Shown here: positions 1-5,153 of the stretch, piece after piece
Layout: each line of letters starts with the position of its first letter
Numbering within the stretch: the stretch's first letter is position 1
Assembly (NCBI RefSeq): GCF_051278035.1
Contig: NZ_JBNMNU010000125.1
Location: 1-12,682 of the forward strand
Length of the DNA stretch: 12,682 nt
DNA from: Clostridium_AD sp051278035
GTDB taxonomy: Bacteria; Bacillota; Clostridia; Clostridiales; Clostridiaceae
Reading direction: 5' to 3'
The notes under the pieces: model-generated
What the model was told of the DNA's origin: nothing
What the model saw: only the letters and a program-made list of their open reading frames with translations
Database searches by the model: none
Translations under genes and position numbers: made by a program

Positions 1-26
1 GAAAGTAGGTATCAATATGGCTGATT

Positions 27-188
27 ATGAATAATAAAAATATATTTAATTTAAAAGAAATTGCACTGGAGGTAGACAAGCTTATTAAATTCTCTACGGA
101 AATGCAAATTTTAACTAGATATAACGGTGGAGAGAAAGCTAATATTCAGAAACTTAGGTTGTGGTTATATAGTATTTTAAAAAAATAA
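27..188 (+). CDS. Small hypothetical phage protein (53 aa)
   Basis: The frame is open from an in-frame TAG at 6-8. ATG at 27 gives a 53-residue protein starting MNNKNIFNLKEIALEV and ending in a lysine-rich tail (SILKK). It is mostly amphipathic helix, with no cysteine, signal peptide or membrane segment. An upstream frame ends at 22-24, so the start would sit just behind the preceding gene's stop, as in a tight operon. The ribosome binding site is weak (GTAGG near 6-10), which lowers confidence. The next gene follows after 21 bases. I do not recognise a family. Its size and place fit the many tiny ORFs in the early regions of Gram-positive phages, but coding status is inferred from the open frame and spacing only. 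Confidence 0.45.
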   Translation: MNNKNIFNLKEIALEVDKLIKFSTEMQILTRYNGGEKANIQKLRLWLYSILKK

Positions 189-209
189 AAAATAAGGTGG
201 TATTAATTT

Positions 210-608
210 ATGAGTAGAATAACAGCTTTTAAAAATAAAATTAATAGGCTAGAAGAGAAAAACAAAGATCTAGAAGTAGCAAATATAACAAGGGAATCTA
301 TTATTTTGAAACATAGAAAAGATTTAAAAATACTTAGAGATACTGTTATAGACCAGAATATTAAAATAATAGAGCATGAAGAATCTTCTACCTTTCAATT
401 TTTAGTAACAAAAGAGAAAGAAATAATTTTGTTAAAGCAAGAAGGACAGTGCAAGCAAATAGATATAGATAGTTTGGTGGACAAGTTATATAGAGCAAAT
501 AAAGGTTTAAGTGAGGCAAATGAAACAATCTCTAAATTACACAATTATATTAAGATGCTAGATGATAAAAAAATTAAAAATAGACTTAAGAAAATGTTTA
601 TAGGTTAA
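210..608 (+). CDS. Coiled-coil hypothetical phage protein
   Basis: This 132-aa protein is almost entirely charged helix. Residues 5-60 (KNKINRLEEKNKDLEV and onward) and 75-125 show heptad-like spacing of I/L with K/E between, so a long coiled coil is likely. There is no cysteine pair, signal peptide or membrane segment. The start is ATG at 210, with AAGGTGG at 194-200 nine bases upstream. It follows the tiny ORF by 21 bases and precedes the 671 gene by 62 bases, so all are probably co-transcribed. I do not recognise a family. Coiled-coil proteins of this size in early phage regions may be structural adaptors or regulators, but nothing in the sequence says which. Confidence 0.75.
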   Translation: MSRITAFKNKINRLEEKNKDLEVANITRESIILKHRKDLKILRDTVIDQNIKIIEHEESSTFQFLVTKEKEIILLKQEGQCKQIDIDSLVDKLYRANKGLSEANETISKLHNYIKMLDDKKIKNRLKKMFIG

Positions 609-630
609 TTACTGTAAAACAAGTAAGTAA

Positions 631-643
631 GCGCAATCTGCGC
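631..643 (+). repeat. Small GC-rich hairpin between two early genes
   Basis: GCGCA-ATC-TGCGC is a perfect 5-bp stem with a 3-base loop, and stands out in very AT-rich DNA. It lies 14 bases before the AAAAGGAG binding site (657-664) of the 671 gene. No T-run follows, so it is not a standard terminator. It may be an mRNA processing or stability element, or chance. Confidence 0.35.
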
Positions 644-670
644 CCTAAATAAATTTAAAAGGAGAAATAT

Positions 671-1072
671 ATGAGTAAAAATTTCAGTATTGAATCACTA
701 GCAGATGGAGCAATAGCAGAGCAGGTAAATGCATCAATAGAAAAGGTGTTAGAAAATATCGCAGACTTGAATACACCTTATAAAATCAAAAGAAAATTAA
801 ACATAGTATTGGTTTTTGATGCTGATGAATCCAGGGAGATGTCTGAGGTTGGAGTGACTATAAAAGCAACTTTAGCACCTGCAACACCAACTAAAACTAG
901 AATTCTAATTGATAGGGATAACAAAGGCAAAATAGTTGGAGCTGAATATAAAAAGCAGATAAAAGGACAAACAGAAATGGTACTTGAGTGTGATGAGGAT
1001 GGAGTAGTAACCAATGATCCAGAAGCAAAGAAAGAAGATCTAAAAGGCTTAAGACTAGTAAATAACAAATAA
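671..1072 (+). CDS. Conserved phage protein, 'replication terminator protein'-like
   Basis: This 133-aa protein begins MSKNFSIESLADGAIAEQ and continues with ENIADLNTPYKIKRKLNI at residues 28-45. These are the hallmarks, as I remember them, of a small family found in many Firmicutes prophages and commonly labelled 'replication terminator protein'. I know of no experimental basis for that label. The N-terminal 40 residues are helical; residues 41-105 look like beta-strands (KLNIVLVFDAD, VGVTIKATLAP, KTRILIDRD). The C-terminus is acidic then basic. The start is ATG at 671 with AAAAGGAG at 657-664. In related phages it is typically followed by a protein of about 240 aa like the one at 1119, so the two may act together, perhaps in DNA replication or recombination. 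The function is not known from sequence. Confidence 0.75.
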   Translation: MSKNFSIESLADGAIAEQVNASIEKVLENIADLNTPYKIKRKLNIVLVFDADESREMSEVGVTIKATLAPATPTKTRILIDRDNKGKIVGAEYKKQIKGQTEMVLECDEDGVVTNDPEAKKEDLKGLRLVNNK

Positions 1073-1074
1073 TC

Positions 1075-1094
1075 ACCTACTCATCATGAGAGGT
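1075..1094 (+). repeat. Dyad-symmetric element before the 1119 gene
   Basis: ACCT-a-CTC-ATCAT-GAG-AGGT forms a 9-bp hairpin with one bulged A and a very tight loop. It lies two bases after the 671 gene's stop and ten bases before AGGAGG at 1105-1110. There is no T-run. It could adjust translation of the downstream gene or bind a protein; chance is not excluded. Confidence 0.3.
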
Positions 1095-1118
1095 TAAGAT
1101 TTATAGGAGGATTTCATT

Positions 1119-1838
1119 ATGAACGAACAAAATTCAAAGGAAGCATTACAGTATTTAGTCGGTTTAGGTCAAGATAGATTTCAAAGATTTATAGCAGCAA
1201 ATGGGTTTGAATATACAACTCAAGGAATTAATAGAGTAATAGAGCCTACACCTTCATCAATTGAGGCTTCAACGTTAACTTCTCTAGTTGACTACATTAA
1301 AGGTAACATTGATGAATTAGGTAAGTTGATAATTCAAGTGGAGAGTCCAACAAAGGTTAGATTATCCTCAGAACTTAAATTGGAAAAGCACAGAGAAGAA
1401 TATATGGTATGTAATGCAATTGTGCCTAGAGTAATTTTTGATAACTTCATAGAAACAGAAAAATTTAATATCATGCTGCAATCAAATTTTGTGAAGAATA
1501 ATGATGTTGAGAAACTACTAATTGTAACTGGGAAAATTAGAGATGAAGCAGTTAAAGAAACTGGTGATGATGGCATATCCCAGTCAGTAACAGTTAAAAC
1601 TGGAGTAGCATCAGTGGGAGCAGTTGTTGTTCCTAACCCAGTCATTTTAGCACCATATCGAACATTCCCGGAAATAGATCAACCTGCAAGTAAATTTATT
1701 TTTAGAATGAAAGAGGGTCCGTTAGCGACAATCATAGAAGCCGATGGTGGAGCATGGAGAAACGAAGCAATGGAAGGTATAAAGTTATTTTTAAAAACAG
1801 AATTAGTTGAGATTGCTGATTTAACGATAATTTCATAA
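1119..1838 (+). CDS. Conserved phage protein paired with the 671 gene
   Basis: This 239-aa soluble protein has no membrane segment. Its most recognisable part is the C-terminal third: TGVASVGAVVVPNPVILAPY (161-180), then RTFPEIDQPASKFIFRM (181-197), then IEADGGAWRNEAM (206-218). I remember this pattern from unnamed proteins in Bacillus, Listeria and Clostridium phages, adjacent to the 'replication terminator'-like gene. The N-terminal 70 residues are helical with LVGLGQDRFQRF at 13-24. The start is ATG at 1119 with an excellent AGGAGG at 1105-1110. The gene closes its operon: a strong hairpin follows at 1849. The biochemical role is unknown; its constant partnership with the 671 family suggests a shared early function. 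Confidence 0.75.
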   Translation: MNEQNSKEALQYLVGLGQDRFQRFIAANGFEYTTQGINRVIEPTPSSIEASTLTSLVDYIKGNIDELGKLIIQVESPTKVRLSSELKLEKHREEYMVCNAIVPRVIFDNFIETEKFNIMLQSNFVKNNDVEKLLIVTGKIRDEAVKETGDDGISQSVTVKTGVASVGAVVVPNPVILAPYRTFPEIDQPASKFIFRMKEGPLATIIEADGGAWRNEAMEGIKLFLKTELVEIADLTIIS

Positions 1839-1848
1839 AAAAATAATG

Positions 1849-1884
1849 ATATGAGAATGGAAACATGGGATTCCATTCTCATAT
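1849..1884 (+). terminator. Perfect 14-bp hairpin ending the early operon
   Basis: A 14-bp perfect stem (1849-1862 with 1871-1884) encloses an 8-base loop, 10 bases after the stop of the 1119 gene. On the + strand the following bases (AAACAGATTAG) lack a T-run, so it is not a textbook intrinsic terminator in that direction. On the - strand a run of seven Ts (bases 1843 to 1837) follows five bases after the stem. It probably forms the 3' end of the early transcript, or stabilises it. It also marks the left border of the membrane-protein cassette. Confidence 0.5.
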
Positions 1885-1996
1885 AAACAGATTAGTTAAG
1901 TCGGACTTGCTAAAATTTGCGAAATAATTGTTGAAATGGATATTACGAATAATGATCTTTGAAAATTAAATATTACGGTGTTGAAAAATAAGGTAG

Positions 1997-2070
1997 AATG
2001 TCATGTTTATACAAAAACTGTGATTATTTATATGAAAATATGCTATAATTACCATTAGTAAGATGACATT
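1997..2070. repeat. Inverted repeat bracketing the cassette promoter
   Basis: AATGTCAT at 1997-2004 and its exact reverse complement ATGACATT at 2063-2070 flank the extended -10 at 2041-2049. Upstream, ATATTACG occurs twice (1940-1947 and 1970-1977), with GTTGAAA near each copy. These could be operator half-sites for a regulator of the two-gene cassette. Eight-base matches in AT-rich DNA can also arise by chance. Confidence 0.25.
2019..2049 (+). promoter_or_regulatory. Extended -10 promoter of the membrane-protein cassette
   Basis: TGCTATAAT at 2041-2049 is a consensus extended -10 (TG-n-TATAAT). The -35 region is poor (TGATTA at 2021-2026, 17-base spacer), which is common when the TG extension is present. 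Transcription would begin near 2056, giving a leader of about 45 bases before ATG at 2103. This gives the cassette a promoter independent of the early operon, whose hairpin lies 160 bases upstream. Confidence 0.6.
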
Positions 2071-2102
2071 AAATAAAATAATGAATCTAAGGCGGTGAGA
2101 AA

Positions 2103-2504
2103 ATGCCTATTTCAATTGAAATAAACGATATTCTTTTACAAGGGTTTACTGATGAAGGGATATTGCTATTAAAAAAGGAAACCGAAAAATACGTAAAGGA
2201 AATAATAATGGAATCAGATAGAATAGAGGCTACTATAAGGGGATCACAAAATAATTCTTCCGAAATAAGTAGAATAGTTGTTGAAACGGCGATTTCTTCA
2301 CAAAATAATCTGTTTAAGAAAAAGAAAAGATCAAAATTAAAGATATGTGCTCAACTTGCTTCGATGATACTTTTATTTGTTGCAGGTATTATTTTTAATG
2401 TTGATGAATTCCAAATAAATGTTTGGTTAATGGGTTGCTTTATTTTAGTATCAATCGTTGGATTGACTTGCGGAATCGTAAGTATCATGATTGGAGATGA
2501 GTAA
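2103..2504 (+). CDS. Two-pass membrane protein with histone-fold-like N-terminal domain
   Basis: In this 133-aa protein, residues 3-66 are a compact helical domain with the order short helix, long helix (GILLLKKETEKYVKEIIMES, 19-38), turn, short helix. The segment SEISRIVVETAI (53-64) resembles the loop and third helix of archaeal-type histone folds. That similarity is my pattern reading, not a search result. A basic stretch (KKKKRSKLK, 72-80) precedes two hydrophobic segments at about 80-98 and 106-130, so the helical domain and basic patch probably face the cytoplasm. The start is ATG at 2103 with AAGGCGGTGAG at 2089-2099. The next gene begins two bases after its stop, so the two are translationally coupled and probably act as a pair. 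No phage-core role is recognised. Confidence 0.75.
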   Translation: MPISIEINDILLQGFTDEGILLLKKETEKYVKEIIMESDRIEATIRGSQNNSSEISRIVVETAISSQNNLFKKKKRSKLKICAQLASMILLFVAGIIFNVDEFQINVWLMGCFILVSIVGLTCGIVSIMIGDE

Positions 2505-2506
2505 AT

Positions 2507-3238
2507 ATGAAAAAAATTGAACGATCTTTAGACCGTGGTTCACAACTGTTGTTAAAGATACTTGCTGAAGAGTATAAGGAAATGTTAATAAAATCTTTAC
2601 TTAATGATGATGCATTTACTGGAAATATTGATAAAAGACGTATTATTGAAAAGGATAGGGAAATTAAAAATTTAATCAATAAGAACAAGCGAGAAACCAA
2701 AACAGAACGTTATTATAAAATATTAACTATAGTTGGGTTAATTTATACAATAATGGGTGCTATTTTATATGTTTTTACTAATTACAAATTTAATGAATTT
2801 AATAATAATAATGATCTTTTATCAATGTTGATAATGATTGTTGGTATTGCCGTTGTTGCCTTATCTTACATCATGAAAATTCTTAAATTAGATTTTAAAA
2901 TTTTAAAACGAAAAAAGGATAATCGAACGAATACAAAATCAGAAATTATAGAAACACAGAAATATATTATTTTGGACCGTTGGGTTCAATTTGAAAATTT
3001 ATCTAGAAGTATAGCTAAAAAACTAGATTTTCAGAACCAAGATAATCGAATAAGTACATTGATAAGATATCTTACTACAAATACAATTATTGATGCAAAA
3101 GATAAAGAGGTCGTGACTAGTGTATTGAAGTATAGGAATGAAATAGTTCATGGAGTATATCTAGAAACTAATAATGAAGAAGTTCAAGATCTTACAATTG
3201 GAATAGAAAAGGTTATAGAAAAATTAGAACAGATTTAA
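2507..3238 (+). CDS. Two-pass membrane protein with C-terminal HEPN-like domain
   Basis: This 243-aa protein has an N-terminal basic helical region (1-70), two membrane helices at about 71-92 and 103-125, a basic linker (KILKRKKDNR, 131-140), and a helical C-terminal domain (144-243). The C-terminal domain contains KYRNEIVHG at 208-216: R210 and H215 form the R-x4-H motif of HEPN domains, many of which are RNases in toxin, abortive-infection and CRISPR systems. The preceding TTNTIIDAKDKEVVTSVLK fits the usual HEPN helix before that motif. It would be an inner-membrane protein with its HEPN domain in the cytoplasm. It is coupled to the 2103 gene and followed by its own terminator. Arginine codons are unusual: 9 of 14 are CGN, against 3 of 22 in the neighbouring recombinase. 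RNase activity is inferred; some HEPN domains are inactive. Confidence 0.78.
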   Translation: MKKIERSLDRGSQLLLKILAEEYKEMLIKSLLNDDAFTGNIDKRRIIEKDREIKNLINKNKRETKTERYYKILTIVGLIYTIMGAILYVFTNYKFNEFNNNNDLLSMLIMIVGIAVVALSYIMKILKLDFKILKRKKDNRTNTKSEIIETQKYIILDRWVQFENLSRSIAKKLDFQNQDNRISTLIRYLTTNTIIDAKDKEVVTSVLKYRNEIVHGVYLETNNEEVQDLTIGIEKVIEKLEQI

Positions 3239-3298
3239 CGTCAATAAACAATATTATTATTACTATTTTATTGGTAAATTAAAAACCGAACAATATTA

Positions 3299-3339
3299 AA
3301 AATACCGTATTATTCAATTAATGAATTTTACGGTATTTT
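3299..3339 (+). terminator. Intrinsic terminator of the membrane-protein cassette
   Basis: AAAATACCGTA (3299-3309) pairs perfectly with TACGGTATTTT (3329-3339). The loop has its own ATTCA/TGAAT stem. The four Ts at the stem's 3' edge act as a short U-tract, and the As on the other side give the same on the - strand, so it may work in both directions. It lies 60 bases after the HEPN-like gene and isolates the cassette from the recombinase. Confidence 0.65.
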
Positions 3340-3373
3340 GCGTCGTACTTCAAAAATATTGTAAACCAAAAAA

Positions 3374-3417
3374 CAAATAAAAAGAGAGCTGCACACCTAC
3401 GAAAGTAAACAGCTCTC
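3374..3417 (-). terminator. Minus-strand intrinsic terminator
   Basis: GAGAGCTG (3384-3391) and CAGCTCTC (3410-3417) form a perfect 8-bp stem with an 18-base loop. On the + strand AATATCCC follows, with no T-run. On the - strand the stem is followed at once by TTTTTATTTG and six more Ts, the form of an intrinsic terminator. No minus-strand gene lies to the right, so it would end either antisense transcription or the short RNA proposed at 3376-3437. Confidence 0.5.
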
Positions 3418-3437
3418 AATATCCCAACTTAGGAGAC
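3376..3437 (-). ncRNA. Candidate small minus-strand RNA
   Basis: A minus-strand promoter-like pair (TTGTTT at 3471-3466, 16-base spacer, TATACT at 3449-3444) would start an RNA near 3437. That RNA would end at the minus-strand terminator near 3376, giving about 60 nt. Its 5' part contains CUCCUAA, complementary to TTAGGAG in the ribosome binding site of the recombinase gene at 3480-3486, and the rest is the terminator hairpin. A regulatory RNA is therefore possible. No long reading frame lies in it. This is inferred from promoter and terminator shapes only. Confidence 0.3.
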
Positions 3438-3438
3438 A

Positions 3439-3467
3439 TTGACAGTATATCATATGTATCCTACAAA
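3439..3467 (+). promoter_or_regulatory. Promoter of the tyrosine recombinase / activator operon
   Basis: A consensus TTGACA (3439-3444) is followed after a 17-base spacer by TACAAA (3462-3467), a moderate -10. Transcription would start near 3474, only about 20 bases before ATG at 3496. It overlaps the opposing promoter-like site at 3444-3471, so the two would compete for polymerase. Confidence 0.5.
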
Positions 3468-3471
3468 ACAA
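3444..3471 (-). promoter_or_regulatory. Opposing promoter-like site
   Basis: Read on the - strand, TTGTTT (3471-3466) and TATACT (3449-3444) are separated by 16 bases. The -10 matches five of six consensus bases; the -35 matches three. It shares sequence with the + strand promoter and points at the minus-strand terminator at 3374-3417. Confidence 0.3.
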
Positions 3472-3495
3472 AAGATAAATTAGGAGGAATACAAT

Positions 3496-4485
3496 ATGTC
3501 AATTGCAAACAATGAAATTATAATAAGATTAGTAGGTAAGTTAACTTTAGAGTTCCCAGATATAGATCAGTTAAAGGTGAGACAAATTGCAGAAGAGGTT
3601 TTATATAAATACGATATCATACCCCAAGAAACGGGGCTAGTGGCATCTGATATAGAGGATAGGGTAGTAATTTATTTAGCTTGTAAAAAGTTAGATGGTT
3701 TAAGTAAAAAAACTTTAAAAAACTACAATTATGAATTGATAAGGTTTGCAAGTCATCTTATAAAGCCAATTGCAGCAATTACTACTATGGATCTAAGAAT
3801 GTATCTGGCGCAAAGATGTAAAAATCTCAGACCATCCACTACAAATACACAAATATACACATTAAGATCCTTCTTTAAATGGCTTCACGAAGAAGAGTAT
3901 ATTCCTAAAAATCCAGCAATTAAGCTAAAGGCTACCAAAGAACCAATAAGGGAGAGAAAGCCTTTAAGTGAAGAAAATGTAGAAATATTTAGACAAGCCT
4001 GTATAACAGATAGAGAAAAAGCACTTACCGAGTTTATATATAGCTCTGGTTGCAGATTGTCCGAGGTAGAGGGTGTAAATATATCAGAAGTAAATTGGCA
4101 TGAACGGACACTCATGGTAATAGGTAAGGGAGATAAAGAGCGAGAAGTTTGTTTTAGTATCAAGGCAAAAGTATTAATGAAAAAATATTTATTATCAAGA
4201 AAAGGCACTGTCGAAGCATTATTTATAACATCTAAAAACCCATTTAAGCGTTTAGGTGGTAGAAGTATTGAAAGAGTAATAGAAAAAATAAAAATTAGAA
4301 GTGGACTAACAGTGGATATTTTTCCTCATATTTTCAGACATTCTATGGCAACACATTGTATTAACGCTGGTATGCCAATTCATATTTTACAAGAGTTGAT
4401 GGGCCATACTACTGTAGCTACTACTCAAATTTATGCAAAAACAAGCAAAGAAAATATAAAACATGAACATAGAAAAATTTCTTAA
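3496..4485 (+). CDS. Tyrosine recombinase (phage integrase / XerC-D-like)
   Basis: This 329-aa protein catalyses site-specific DNA strand exchange through a covalent tyrosine-DNA intermediate. Residues about 50-145 are the SAM-like core-binding domain (LSKKTLKNYNYELIRF, then TTNTQIYTLRSFFKWL). Residues 155-329 are the catalytic domain with the full set of active residues: R187 (SGCRLSE), K211 (GKGDKER), H278 and R281 (HIFRH), H304 (LMGHTT) and nucleophile Y313 (QIYAK). The length is normal for Xer/integrase proteins, with an extra N-terminal helix of about 50 residues. The start is ATG at 3496, with TTAGGAGG at 3480-3487. It lies mid-genome between the moron and the late activator, not beside an obvious att site. 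It may be a secondary recombinase rather than the lysogeny integrase, but the sequence cannot decide. Confidence 0.93.
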   Translation: MSIANNEIIIRLVGKLTLEFPDIDQLKVRQIAEEVLYKYDIIPQETGLVASDIEDRVVIYLACKKLDGLSKKTLKNYNYELIRFASHLIKPIAAITTMDLRMYLAQRCKNLRPSTTNTQIYTLRSFFKWLHEEEYIPKNPAIKLKATKEPIRERKPLSEENVEIFRQACITDREKALTEFIYSSGCRLSEVEGVNISEVNWHERTLMVIGKGDKEREVCFSIKAKVLMKKYLLSRKGTVEALFITSKNPFKRLGGRSIERVIEKIKIRSGLTVDIFPHIFRHSMATHCINAGMPIHILQELMGHTTVATTQIYAKTSKENIKHEHRKIS

Positions 4486-4498
4486 TAAAATCTAAGGA

Positions 4499-4945
4499 GT
4501 GATTATTATTTACGCTATTAATACTTATAAAGACCTATGTACAGAAATAGATATAGCTAACATGAACATATCAAGACTTAAAAATGAGAAAAAAAGTTTA
4601 GAGGGATTACTTAAACCACCAGGAGAATTAAAAGCACAAACTTATTCAGATATGCCACATGGATCTATGAATTTTACAACTTTAGAAAGAACTATACCTA
4701 GAATTAATAAAATTGATGTAAAGCTAGAGAGAGAAAATATAATTTTAAAAGGTATGATGGAACAAAAAGAGCTGATGAATATTAAATTAAGATCACTAAC
4801 AGGAATGCAATATAAAATTGTTAAGCTGAAAGATGTTGATGGACTAAATTGTATACAAATATCACAAAGATTAAATATAAGCGAAAGAACAGTAAAAAGA
4901 GCCATGGCAATAGTTAAAAAAGAAAGACGGAAAATAAACAATTAA
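4499..4945 (+). CDS. ArpU/RinA-like phage late transcription regulator
   Basis: This is a phage transcription factor of about 145 aa. The N-terminal two thirds is helical, with a conserved-looking YSDMPHGSMNF (49-59) like the 'DMP-G' motif of the DUF1492/RinA/ArpU group. The C-terminal 45 residues (MQYKIVKLKDVDG, then IQISQRLNISERTVKRAM) form a sigma-70 region 4-like helix-turn-helix. Such proteins activate late packaging and head genes in Gram-positive phages. The coordinates use the GTG at 4499, but AAGGAG (4494-4499) overlaps it. Real initiation is more likely the ATT at 4508, eight bases after AAGGAG; a similar leader (GGAGTGATTATT) precedes the ATG at 6776. It sits 13 bases after the recombinase and shares its transcript. 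Confidence 0.82.
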   Translation: MIIIYAINTYKDLCTEIDIANMNISRLKNEKKSLEGLLKPPGELKAQTYSDMPHGSMNFTTLERTIPRINKIDVKLERENIILKGMMEQKELMNIKLRSLTGMQYKIVKLKDVDGLNCIQISQRLNISERTVKRAMAIVKKERRKINN

Positions 4946-4958
4946 AAATATTTTCAAC

Positions 4959-4992
4959 GTGGCACGTTTTGTCCCTTTTCCTAGATTATAGT
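4959..4992 (+). promoter_or_regulatory. Possible activator-dependent promoter after the ArpU-like gene
   Basis: TATAGT at 4987-4992 is a good -10, but the base positions where a -35 should lie (4964-4969, ACGTTT) do not match. Just upstream, GGCAC-GTTTT-GTCCC (4961-4975) is a near-perfect dyad. A -10 without a -35, beside a dyad, is the arrangement expected when an activator such as the adjacent ArpU-like protein recruits polymerase. This is inference from layout. Confidence 0.35.
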
Positions 4993-5009
4993 ATGTATAA
5001 CAATAAGTT

Positions 5010-5034
5010 TCATAAAAAACCCCCTTTTTTATGA
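5010..5034 (+). terminator. A/T-stem hairpin, first of two tandem hairpins
   Basis: TCATAAAAAA (5010-5019) pairs perfectly with TTTTTTATGA (5025-5034) around a CCCCC loop. The stem is nearly all A-U, so weak alone, but it carries a U-run in its 3' arm and directly precedes a stronger hairpin at 5036. Confidence 0.45.
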
Positions 5035-5035
5035 T

Positions 5036-5072
5036 AAAACAAGTGCTGGTAATAACTGGTGCTTGTTTTTTT
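5036..5072 (+). terminator. Intrinsic terminator
   Basis: AAAACAAG (5036-5043) pairs with CTTGTTTT (5062-5069). The intervening TGCTGG/CTGGTG can extend the stem through several G-U pairs, and seven Ts end at 5072. It ends the recombinase/activator transcript. Any transcript starting at the putative promoter at 4987 must also cross it. Confidence 0.7.
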
Positions 5073-5153
5073 ATGCTAAAACAGTGGAATGGAGGAACAT
5101 TCGTCTAAGATATTTTATATCTCTAAAAATAAAATATAAGGAGCAGTGAGGAT

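Noticed and set aside
671..1072. True replication terminator (RTP/Tus-type) function
   Set aside because: The common label exists, but no winged-helix RTP or Tus features are visible; I kept only the family likeness.
1334..1645. Minus-strand frame of 103 aa
   Set aside because: It is antisense to the conserved 1119 gene, with no binding site and low-complexity composition.
3384..3417. GAGAGCTG/CAGCTCTC hairpin as a + strand terminator
   Set aside because: No T-run follows on the + strand; the T-tract lies on the other side, so I assigned it to the - strand.
3444..3460. CATATG-centred palindrome as a dif/Xer or attachment core
   Set aside because: It does not match dif arms that I know, and the bases are better explained as overlapping promoter elements.
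3439..3483. Short leader peptide starting at TTG 3439 behind TTAGGAG
   Set aside because: It is only about 14 codons, too close to its binding site, and falls inside the putative promoter; the promoter explanation is simpler.
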